From assembly GCA_964396385.1 (NCBI GenBank), contig CAYNFH010000219.1, positions 1 to 10,380 of the forward strand: a stretch of DNA of 10,380 nucleotides, written 5' to 3'. The position numbers were made by a program, and so were the translations under genes. The notes beneath the pieces are model-generated. The model saw only the letters and a list, made by a program, of their open reading frames with translations. It did no database searches and had not been told where the DNA came from. This document shows, in pieces, positions 1-5,302 of this stretch (within the stretch, counting starts at the first letter, position 1; each line of letters starts with the position of its first letter). The stretch is from CAYNFH01 sp964396385. Lineage in GTDB: Bacteria > Armatimonadota > Chthonomonadetes > Chthonomonadales > CAJBBX01.

Positions 1-179
1 GAGCCGCACTTGGCCGCCTTGCAGTTCCACCGGCAGGCCAGGGTGCTGTCATGCCGGGCCTGGATCTGGTGGACGGCGTCCAGCACCACCATGCCCGGAA
101 AGGTTTCGACGGTATAGTCCTTCTCCTCGCCTCCGGACGAGTCGCCGCGGAAGACCCGGAGGGTGATCTTGTCTAACAT
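1..179 (-). CDS. sdhB: Succinate dehydrogenase/fumarate reductase iron-sulfur subunit, N-terminal part (runs off left edge)
   Basis: This is the electron-transfer subunit of succinate:quinone oxidoreductase. It passes electrons from the flavoprotein through Fe-S clusters to the membrane subunit. Only the first 59 codons are in the window. They show the N-terminal ferredoxin-like domain and the start of the [2Fe-2S] ligand loop, CRWNCKAAKCGS, with ligand cysteines C53 and C58; the next ligand of the usual C-x4-C-x2-C pattern falls just outside. C49 is an additional cysteine. The RWNCKAxKCGS form, rather than the RRSCREGICGS form of classical SdhB, is the one I associate with actinobacterial Sdh1-type enzymes. 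The ATG is preceded by GGAG eight bases upstream. It is the third gene of the operon, about 100 bases after sdhA, from which a long hairpin separates it. Family is sure; choice between succinate dehydrogenase and fumarate reductase direction cannot be made from sequence. Confidence 0.9.
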   Translation of the reverse strand, partial: MLDKITLRVFRGDSSGGEEKDYTVETFPGMVVLDAVHQIQARHDSTLACRWNCKAAKCG

Positions 180-215
180 GAACCTATTCTCCAAGTAGGA
201 CTAGAAGCAAAAGTA

Positions 216-280
216 GACGGAGGACGGAAGACGGGAGACGGACGGATCCGGAATCCGTCTCCCGTCTTCCGCCCTCCGTC
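216..280. repeat. Long near-perfect inverted repeat (hairpin) between sdhA and sdhB
   Basis: Positions 216-239 and 257-280 are reverse complements over 24 bases with one mismatch (A224 against C272). The pairing continues inward to 247/253 if a four-base bulge is allowed on the left arm, leaving a five-base loop CCGGA at 248-252. In the sense (minus-strand) transcript the mismatch becomes a G-U wobble, so the stem is uninterrupted. Each arm is built from short GACGGA/GAAGACGG units. The hairpin begins on the sdhA stop codon (TGA at 281-279) and is followed in the transcript by a weak T-rich stretch (TACTTTTGCTTC). It could be an mRNA stabiliser, a leaky terminator that sets the sdhA:sdhB ratio, or a dispersed palindromic repeat inserted between the genes. 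Confidence 0.85.
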
Positions 281-2120
281 ACTTTGTCTCCTCAAACAGG
301 GCCTTGAGCTCCGGCGACATAGGCGGTACCGCCCCGGTAGAGAGTTTGACCGCCGCTCCATCCCTGCTGGCGATGATGTTCTTGTCCGCCCAGGCAGGGT
401 CTTTGTCCGGGTAGTCCAGGCGCCACTGCGCGCCCCGAGACTCCTTGCGCTCCAGGGCGCACCGGACGATGATCTCCGAGGTCTTCAGCATGAACTTGAT
501 GTCCCGCGCCGTTTGCCAGCCGGGATTGTAGCGGCGGTCGCCGGTCACGCGGATGTTGGCCGCCCGTGCCTGCAGCGCCAGCACCTTCTCCAGGCATTGG
601 GTGAGCCCCTCCTCCGTGCGGGCGATCATGGCGCCGGTCTGCATAGCCTCTTGGAGCTCCTGCGTTATGGTGTAAGGGTTCTCTGTACCCGGATTCGTGA
701 GCGAATCCAGCAGGATTTTCGCCTCCTCCTCCACCTGCTCGGCATCGACCTGTCCCTGGCTCGCGCCCCTGGCGTACTCCGCGGCGCCGATCCCGGCCCG
801 CCGGCCGAACACCAGGATGTCGGTCAGGGAGTTGCCGCCCAGGCGGTTCGCGCCGTGGAGCCCGGCGGCGCACTCGCCGGCCGCATAGAGGCCGGGCACG
901 TTGGTGGCGCACGTCTCCGGGTCCGCCCGGATGCCGCCCATGGTGTAGTGGATTGTGGGATAGACCTCCATGGGCTGCCTGGTGATATCCACCTCGCCCA
1001 GCGCGTGGAACTGCTCGTACATGCTGGGCAGCTTCCGCTTTATGTAGTCCGCGCCGCGGTGGCTCACGTCCAGGTAGACGCCGCCATGCTCGCTGGCGCG
1101 GCCCGCCAGCACCTCCTTGTAGATGGCGCGGGACACCACGTCGCGTGGCAGCAGCTCCGGAGGCCGGCGGTTGTTGGCCTTGTCGTCCAGCCAGCGCGCG
1201 GCCTCCTCCTCTGTCTCGGCGAACTTGCCCTTGTAGGCTTCCGGCATATACTCCAGCTTGAACATAAACCGCTCGCCCTGGCTGTTGCGGAGGATACCGC
1301 CCTCCCCTCTCACGCCCTCCGTCACCAGGATGCCGCGTACGCCGGGGGGCCAGATCATGCCGGTGGGATGAAACTGCACCATCTCCATGTCCATGAGGTC
1401 CGCGCCCGCTTCGTAGGCCAGCATGGCGCCGTCGCCCGTGGACTCCCAGGAGTTGGACGTGTACTTGAACATGCGGCCCCACCCACCCGTGGCCAGAATG
1501 ATCGCCTTGGCGCGGAACGCCACGAACTCGCCCGTGTCCCGGATATAGCCGAAAGCGCCCACTACCCTGTCGCCATTTTTGATGAGCCGGGTAAGCGTGG
1601 TTTCCATATACACTGTGGGGTTGAGGGAGACCGCCTTATCCTGCAGTGTACGGATGAGCTCCAGGCCGGTGCGGTCCCCCACGTGGTTCAGACGCCGATA
1701 CGTGTGGCCGCCGAAGGGCCGCTCCGCGATAAGCCCCTCCGGCGTGCGGTCGAACACGGCGCCGTACTCCTCCAGCTCCAGGACCCGCTCCGGCGCCTCT
1801 TTGGCGAAGATCTCCACGGTGCGGGGGTTGTTCAGGAACTGCCCGCCCACCATAGTGTCGCGGAAGTGGACGCTCCAGTCGTCCGGCTCTCCCATGTTGC
1901 CGAGCGCTGCGGCAGCGCCGCCCTCCGCCATCACCGTGTGCGCCTTGCCGAGCAGCGACTTGCACACGATGCCGCAGGAGAGGCCGGCCTCCAGCACAGA
2001 GATGGCGGCGCGCAGTCCCGCGCCGCCCGCGCCAATCACGAGCACGTCGTGGTCGTAAGTACGGTAGCCTGAGGCAGGTGAGAGATGAGAGGTGGGAAGT
2101 GAGGTGTCGGATTGGGACAT
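279..2120 (-). CDS. sdhA: Succinate dehydrogenase/fumarate reductase flavoprotein subunit (Sdh1-type)
   Basis: Catalytic FAD subunit that interconverts succinate and fumarate on the membrane surface. From the ATG at 2120 it is 613 residues, normal for the family. Visible motifs, in order: the dinucleotide-binding GAGGAG at residues 30-35; AHTVMAEGG with H61, the position of the covalent FAD histidine; HVGDRTG; FHPTG; the TEGVRGEGG active-site arginine region; HYTMGGI; and GANRLGGNSL near the C-terminal end of the FAD domain. The frame is open further upstream to 2204, but the 2120 start is preferred: it overlaps the stop of the membrane-subunit gene by one base (TGATG), it has an AGGA upstream, and the longer form would overlap its neighbour by 85 bases. 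The first ~21 residues (rich in Ser, Thr, Pro) precede the conserved fold and are encoded by a repeat-like stretch. The HTVMAEGG signature and the gene order resemble mycobacterial Sdh1 (Rv0248c family), from memory. Confidence 0.95.
   Translation of the reverse strand: MSQSDTSLPTSHLSPASGYRTYDHDVLVIGAGGAGLRAAISVLEAGLSCGIVCKSLLGKAHTVMAEGGAAAALGNMGEPDDWSVHFRDTMVGGQFLNNPRTVEIFAKEAPERVLELEEYGAVFDRTPEGLIAERPFGGHTYRRLNHVGDRTGLELIRTLQDKAVSLNPTVYMETTLTRLIKNGDRVVGAFGYIRDTGEFVAFRAKAIILATGGWGRMFKYTSNSWESTGDGAMLAYEAGADLMDMEMVQFHPTGMIWPPGVRGILVTEGVRGEGGILRNSQGERFMFKLEYMPEAYKGKFAETEEEAARWLDDKANNRRPPELLPRDVVSRAIYKEVLAGRASEHGGVYLDVSHRGADYIKRKLPSMYEQFHALGEVDITRQPMEVYPTIHYTMGGIRADPETCATNVPGLYAAGECAAGLHGANRLGGNSLTDILVFGRRAGIGAAEYARGASQGQVDAEQVEEEAKILLDSLTNPGTENPYTITQELQEAMQTGAMIARTEEGLTQCLEKVLALQARAANIRVTGDRRYNPGWQTARDIKFMLKTSEIIVRCALERKESRGAQWRLDYPDKDPAWADKNIIASRDGAAVKLSTGAVPPMSPELKALFEETK
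2071..2107. repeat. GTGAGAGATGAG-like low-complexity stretch encoding the SdhA N-terminal extension
   Basis: The plus strand here is almost pure purine with T, made of GGTGAGAGATGAGAGGTGGGAA-like heptamer-ish units (GAGAGAT, GAGAGGT, GGAAGT, GAGGTG). It codes, on the minus strand, for SdhA residues about 5-17, the tail that precedes the conserved FAD domain. The composition differs from the surrounding gene. I read it as a degenerate copy of a dispersed repeat type, based on its resemblance to GTGAGAGGTGAGAAGTGAG-type sequences I recall from other genomes; a search would be needed to establish that. Confidence 0.35.
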
Positions 2121-2983
2121 CACCGTATCCTCAGGTCGGTGATGATGCCACGGGAGACAAGGTTCACGTAGATGTCTACCGCGGCCACGGAGATGAGGCT
2201 GCACCAGGCGAAGAGCGCGTGGCGCTTATTGAGGAAGCTCACCTTCTGCCAGAGGCCATAGCGCGTCCGCGTGAGCGCGGAGCAGGAGTAGCAGTCCACT
2301 TTACCGCCGATGAGGTGCCGGCACGAATGGCACCCGAACGTGTAGGCACTGAGCAGCACGATGTTGATCCAGAAGATGATCGTGCCTACTCCGATGCCGA
2401 AGTGCCGTACGCCGTTCACGTCCACAAAGAAGAGCGCCTTGATGGCATCCCACAACAGGATGAGGATGAAGACCACCGCCGCGTAGAACGCGAAGCGGTG
2501 CAGGTTCTGGAGGATGAATGGGAAGACCCGCTCCCCCAGGTAGGACATGCGACCCCTGGGATTGGGCTCCGCCAGCGCACAGGCCGGCGGGTCCCAGAAG
2601 AACGATCGGTAGTACGCTTTGCGATAGTAGTAGCACGTGAGCCGGAAGCTCAGCGGGAAGATCAGGATGTAGATGGCCGGAGAGATAGTCCACGTGCCGA
2701 GGGTCCACCGGAGCGGGATGTATGGCGAGTACATCGGTGAGAGGTAGGTGGCGTTCTCAACGGCCCGGTACGCGGCATCGGGGTCCAGGAAACGGGGCTC
2801 CGGTCCGGGCCAGATGAAGTGCGCATTCTCGAAGGCGCGCCAGGTGACGTAGATGCCGAAAGCGCTGAGGACCAGCACGGTGAGCAGCGGCTGGACCCAC
2901 CAGCGGTTGTCGCGCTCCACGCGGGTTCCGACCGGGATCGGCGCCCGTCCGGCCTCGCGGGACTGAGCGGTATAGCTTGCCAT
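2120..2983 (-). CDS. sdhC: Succinate dehydrogenase membrane anchor subunit, five-helix Sdh1 type with Cys/His-rich loop
   Basis: Membrane subunit that anchors SdhAB and hands electrons to quinone. It is 287 residues from the ATG at 2983, which has an excellent AGGAGG five bases upstream; the frame is open to 3034 but that start has no ribosome binding site. Hydrophobic segments lie at about 29-48, 100-120, 165-186, 196-216 and 256-276. After helix 2 comes RLTCYYYRKAYYRSFF and a PPACA segment (C117, C135). After helix 4 comes GCHSCRH (C218, H219, C221, H223) and then DCYSC (C231, C234). Mycobacterial Sdh1 membrane subunits have a similar layout, and a structure of that enzyme was reported with a Rieske-type [2Fe-2S] cluster and no haem; the GCHSCRH block is the obvious candidate for such ligands here, which is inference. 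First gene of the operon; its stop overlaps the sdhA start (TGATG). Often annotated only as hypothetical. Confidence 0.85.
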   Translation of the reverse strand: MASYTAQSREAGRAPIPVGTRVERDNRWWVQPLLTVLVLSAFGIYVTWRAFENAHFIWPGPEPRFLDPDAAYRAVENATYLSPMYSPYIPLRWTLGTWTISPAIYILIFPLSFRLTCYYYRKAYYRSFFWDPPACALAEPNPRGRMSYLGERVFPFILQNLHRFAFYAAVVFILILLWDAIKALFFVDVNGVRHFGIGVGTIIFWINIVLLSAYTFGCHSCRHLIGGKVDCYSCSALTRTRYGLWQKVSFLNKRHALFAWCSLISVAAVDIYVNLVSRGIITDLRIR

Positions 2984-3179
2984 GAACTCCTCCTGAGGCT
3001 GGGCCGAGGACCGGACACCGGCTAACCTAAGCACTCACTTCGCCGCGAATCTGTATCAAGCCACTGGGAGCGGGAGGCTCCCGTCGAGCTAGCGAGACAA
3101 TCCGCGACCAGTAAGGCCGATGCCGGACCATTCGGGGCAGCAGGGAGAAGCTTAGCACAACTTAAGGCCAGAAGGGAAA

Positions 3180-3207
3180 TTGAAAGGTATCATGGGTTAT
3201 ATAAGAT
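3180..3207 (+). promoter_or_regulatory. Putative sigma-70-type promoter of the LysR gene
   Basis: TTGAAA at 3180-3185 is a 5/6 match to the -35 consensus. Sixteen bases further is TAAGAT at 3202-3207, a 4/6 match to the -10 consensus, inside an AT-rich island (TTATATAAGAT) in otherwise GC-rich DNA. Transcription would begin near 3214, giving a leader of about 18 bases that contains the GGAGG of the gene start at 3232. The -10 overlaps the operator palindrome, which fits autorepression. Confidence 0.5.
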
Positions 3208-3215
3208 GTTCTTAT
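3201..3215. promoter_or_regulatory. LysR-type operator, perfect palindrome with T-N11-A
   Basis: ATAAGATGTTCTTAT is a perfect inverted repeat (6-base arms, 3-base centre). T3202 and A3214 are separated by exactly 11 bases, the T-N11-A rule of LysR-family binding sites. It ends 16 bases before the chosen start of the LysR gene and overlaps its putative -10, the classic autoregulatory arrangement. The regulator next door is the obvious ligand; this is inference from position and shape. Confidence 0.6.
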
Positions 3216-3231
3216 GGCAGGTGGAGGCGGC

Positions 3232-4161
3232 ATGGATCTGGAGGCATTGAAACTGTTCTGTGACGTGGTGGACTGCGGGTCGTTCACGGCCGCGGCGCAG
3301 CGGAATTACGTGACGCAGCCGGCCGCGAGCCAGCGGATCCAGTCACTGGAGCGGAGACTGGGCCAGGTGTTGATCGAGCGGGGTCAGGGCAAAGGGCGTG
3401 TGTGTCCGACCGAGGCTGGCGCGGCGCTGTACGAAGGCGCGCGGGCGCTGCTGCGCGAGGCGGAGGAGCTGGAGGCCCGCGTATGCGGATTGAGTGACGA
3501 GGTGGCGGGGACGGTGCGTGTGGCGACCGTCTACTCCGTGGGGCTGCACGCGCTGCCGGGCCGGCTCAAGCCATTCCTGGCGGCGCACCCGCGCGTGAAC
3601 GTTCACCTGGAGTACAGCCGGACGGACAAGGTCTACCAGGACGTGGTAAGCGGTGCGATGGACGTGGGCATTGTTGCGTGCCCTTCCCCGCGCTCCGGCG
3701 TGGAGGTAGTCCCATTCGGCGAGGAGGAGATGGTGGTGATCTGCGCTCCGGAGCATCGATTCGGGGAGAGAGTTTCACGCGGAGACGCAGAGGGCGCAAG
3801 GAGGGAATTGCCGCGGCTTCCCTTAAGGGGTCTGGAAGGGGAGGCGTTTATTGCGTTTGCGGATGAGATCCCAACGCGGAAGCTCACCGACGAGCGGCTG
3901 CGAGCGGCCGGCGTGCACGTGCGGATCGCGGCCTCGTTCGACAACATCGAGACCATCAAGAACCTGGTGGAGATTGGCAGCGGGGTCGCGCTGGTGCCGG
4001 AGGACACGGTGCGCCAGGAGGTGCGCGAGGGCGCGCTGGTGGCTATCCCACTAGCGCCAGCGGACTCGTTCCGACGGCCGGTCGGTATCCTGCTGAAGCG
4101 CACGCGCACTCGCCGCGCGGCCGTCCGCGCCTTCGTGGAGGCGATGCGGGCGCCTGGGTAG
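3232..4161 (+). CDS. LysR-family transcriptional regulator, probable regulator of cysteine/sulfur metabolism
   Basis: A 309-residue LysR-type regulator. The N-terminal winged helix-turn-helix (about residues 1-60: LKLFCDVVDCGSFTAAAQ, then VTQPAASQRIQSLE) is followed by a linker helix and a two-lobe effector-binding domain (from about residue 85). The ATG at 3232 is preferred over an in-frame ATG at 3214: GGAGG lies four bases upstream, the family starts at MDLEALKLF, and the upstream ATG sits inside the operator. The gene lies 33 bases ahead of cysK on the same strand and upstream of a TauE/SafE permease, so a CysB/CysL-like role sensing a cysteine precursor or sulfur status is likely but not proven. 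Oddity: residues about 180-200, between PEHRFGE and LEGEAFIAF, are roughly a dozen longer than usual and are encoded by a repeat-like stretch. Confidence 0.9.
   Translation: MDLEALKLFCDVVDCGSFTAAAQRNYVTQPAASQRIQSLERRLGQVLIERGQGKGRVCPTEAGAALYEGARALLREAEELEARVCGLSDEVAGTVRVATVYSVGLHALPGRLKPFLAAHPRVNVHLEYSRTDKVYQDVVSGAMDVGIVACPSPRSGVEVVPFGEEEMVVICAPEHRFGERVSRGDAEGARRELPRLPLRGLEGEAFIAFADEIPTRKLTDERLRAAGVHVRIAASFDNIETIKNLVEIGSGVALVPEDTVRQEVREGALVAIPLAPADSFRRPVGILLKRTRTRRAAVRAFVEAMRAPG
3771..3805. repeat. CGCGGAGACGCAGAG-type repeat-like stretch inside the LysR gene
   Basis: The sequence AGTTTCACGCGGAGACGCAG followed by AGGGCGCAAGGAGGG strongly resembles a dispersed intergenic repeat type (TTTCACGCGGAGACGCAGAG-like) that I recall from many bacterial genomes. 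It is in frame and encodes the basic segment around VSRGDAEGARRE in the effector-binding domain, where the family normally has a short loop. A 10-base palindrome, CCCTTAAGGG, follows at 3820-3829. It is read here as an in-frame insertion; chance similarity is possible. Confidence 0.5.
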
Positions 4162-4194
4162 GATGAATGAGAGAGCGGGACGAACAGGGAGGAT

Positions 4195-5121
4195 ATGAGG
4201 CTTGCCAAAGACGTAACCGAGCTCATCGGGAACACGCCGCTGGTGCGGCTGAACCGCGTGACAGCGGGAATCGATGCCGCCATTGCGGCGAAGCTGGAGT
4301 ACTTCAATCCCCTCTCCAGCGTGAAGGACCGGATTGGCGTTGCGATGGTGGATGCGGCGGAGCGAGAGGGGCGGATCGAGCCGGACACCATCATTCTGGA
4401 GCCTACCAGCGGCAACACCGGAATCGCCCTCGCCTTCGTCTGCGCCGCCCGCGGGTACAAGTGCGCCATCGTGATGCCGGATACCATGTCCACGGAGCGG
4501 CGGGCCATTCTGAAGGCGCTGGGCGCGGAGCTGATCGTCACTCCGGCCATCGAGGGCTGGGAGGGCGTATTCCGCACCGCCGAGCGCATGGCCGCCGAGG
4601 ATCCGCGCTACCTGATCCTCCAGCAGTTCGAAAACCCGGCGAACCCCGAAATCCACCGCAAGACCACCGCGGAAGAGATCTGGAATGATACGGACGGGCA
4701 GGTAGACTTTGTCGTAGCGGGGGTGGGCACGGGCGGCACCATCACCGGAATCGGCGAGGTGATCAAGGCGCGGAAGCCAAGCTTCAAATGCATCGGCGTT
4801 GAGCCGGCGTCGTCCCCCGTACTCACGGAGGGCCGGTGCGGGCCAACGCAGATTCAGGGACTGGGCGCGCCGTTCGTGCCGCCCGTGCTGAACCGCGAGA
4901 TCATCGACGAGGTGGTGGACGTGCAGGATAGCGATGCCCTGGAGATGACGCGTCGCCTGGCGCGAGAGGAGGGCGTGTTCGCGGGCATCTCCAGCGGCGC
5001 GGCGGTCTGGGCAGCGCTCAAGGTGGCGCGGCGGCGAGAGAACGCGGGCAAGTTCTTTGTGGTGATCATCCCCTCAACGGGAGAGCGGTATCTGAGCACG
5101 CCGGCGTACAGGTTCTTGTGA
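4195..5121 (+). CDS. cysK: Cysteine synthase A (O-acetylserine sulfhydrylase)
   Basis: PLP enzyme that makes cysteine from O-acetylserine and sulfide in the cytoplasm. At 308 residues it has the usual length of the fold-type II family. Motifs: ELIGNTPLVRLN at 9-20; the PLP lysine K44 in PLSSVKDR; the substrate-binding TSGNTG at 71-76; the phosphate-cup GVGTGGTITG around 180; GISSGAA near 265; and the C-terminal IPSTGERYLSTP. The ATG at 4195 follows a strong GGGAGG only a few bases upstream. The loop after the PLP domain reads EGWEGVFRTAERM, where many CysK have a Met/Ala-rich version, so a related thiol-accepting substrate range (CysM-like or cystathionine synthase-like) cannot be excluded. 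It sits 33 bases after the LysR gene, probably co-transcribed with it, and is followed by a T/C-rich repeat-like stretch. Confidence 0.95.
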   Translation: MRLAKDVTELIGNTPLVRLNRVTAGIDAAIAAKLEYFNPLSSVKDRIGVAMVDAAEREGRIEPDTIILEPTSGNTGIALAFVCAARGYKCAIVMPDTMSTERRAILKALGAELIVTPAIEGWEGVFRTAERMAAEDPRYLILQQFENPANPEIHRKTTAEEIWNDTDGQVDFVVAGVGTGGTITGIGEVIKARKPSFKCIGVEPASSPVLTEGRCGPTQIQGLGAPFVPPVLNREIIDEVVDVQDSDALEMTRRLAREEGVFAGISSGAAVWAALKVARRRENAGKFFVVIIPSTGERYLSTPAYRFL

Positions 5122-5155
5122 TTATCAGTTTTCAGTTTTCCATTTCCAATTCGCA
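5119..5155. repeat. TTTTCAGTTTTCC-type repeat-like stretch after cysK (copy 1)
   Basis: A T/C-rich, nearly G-free stretch (TTATCAGTTTTCAGTTTTCC then ATTTCCAATTCGC) beginning at the cysK stop codon and ending at the start codon of the small ORF. It has a 7-8 base period (CAGTTTT units) and is sharply AT-richer than its neighbours. A similar stretch starts at the next long gene's stop codon (6187). No hairpin is seen. It could act as a Rho-type unstructured C-rich segment, but it more likely belongs to a dispersed repeat type. Confidence 0.6.
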
Positions 5156-5302
5156 ATGAAGGCGGCGTTGTACATACTGGCATGTGTGGTGGTGCCTGCG
5201 GTCTGGGGGCTGGTGGCTTCCACGGTGTATGACCGCCTCTACGGAAGTCGGGAGCAGACAAAGCCGCCGGAGGAGCAGGCGGACAACATGTTCCACATTT
5301 GA
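5156..5302 (+). CDS. Small single-span membrane protein of unknown function (48 aa), coupled to the TauE/SafE permease
   Basis: An ORF of 48 residues starting MKAALYILACVVVPAVWG. One hydrophobic segment spans about residues 4-24, followed by a charged tail (YDRLYGSREQTKPPEEQADN) and ending MFHI. I do not recognise the family. Support for its being real: the TGA stop overlaps the ATG of the permease gene by one base (TGATG), the same coupling seen between sdhC and sdhA; it fills the gap between cysK and the permease; and the protein has a coherent inner-membrane architecture with no rare-codon run. Against: no ribosome binding site lies before the ATG, because the repeat-like stretch abuts it; a TTG at codon 5 with GAAGG upstream is an alternative start. 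It might be an accessory or stabilising subunit of the permease; that is inference. Confidence 0.65.
   Translation: MKAALYILACVVVPAVWGLVASTVYDRLYGSREQTKPPEEQADNMFHI

Larger units (their letters stand above)
2984..3231. promoter_or_regulatory. Divergent control region between the sdh operon and the LysR gene
   Basis: About 250 bases without a gene, serving the minus-strand sdh operon and the plus-strand LysR gene. The right end holds a likely LysR-gene promoter and a LysR-type operator (listed separately). A small stem-loop, GGGAGC/GCTCCC with a five-base loop, lies at 3066-3082; no T-run follows on either strand, so it is not a terminator. I could not pick a convincing -35/-10 pair for the sdh operon. 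Nothing else recognisable was seen. Confidence 0.6.

Noticed and set aside
513..2072. A 519-codon open frame on the plus strand, antisense to sdhA
   Set aside because: It lies wholly inside the well-supported flavoprotein gene, its translation has no recognisable domain and is rich in Ala, Arg, His and Val, and long antisense frames are expected in GC-rich DNA with strong third-position bias.
2120..2204. Longer form of SdhA starting at 2204
   Set aside because: It would overlap sdhC by 85 bases, has no homologous N-terminus, and the TGATG-coupled ATG at 2120 explains the start better.
2078..2740. A 220-codon open frame on the plus strand over sdhC
   Set aside because: It is antisense to the membrane-subunit gene and reads as a charged, low-complexity protein without motifs.
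3027..3036. Half of a CIRCE-like element (TAAGCACTC) upstream of the sdh operon, and another TTAGCAC at 3152-3158
   Set aside because: CIRCE needs the inverted second half (GAGTGCTAA) nine bases away; it is absent at both sites, so these are chance matches despite hrcA being in the window.
3066..3082. GGGAGC/GCTCCC stem-loop as a terminator
   Set aside because: No T-run follows on either strand and no gene ends nearby; short GC hairpins like this are common in GC-rich DNA.
3214..3231. ATG at 3214 as the LysR start
   Set aside because: It lies within the operator and promoter region, lacks a ribosome binding site, and would add the non-homologous residues MAGGGG; the GGAGG belongs to the ATG at 3232.
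4162..4194. A separate small ORF or promoter between the LysR gene and cysK
   Set aside because: The 33-base gap contains only the cysK ribosome binding site; no -35/-10 pair or coding potential is seen.
3633..4589. A 318-codon open frame on the minus strand across the LysR gene and cysK
   Set aside because: It spans two clear genes on the other strand and its Ser/Arg/Thr-rich translation is a typical shadow.
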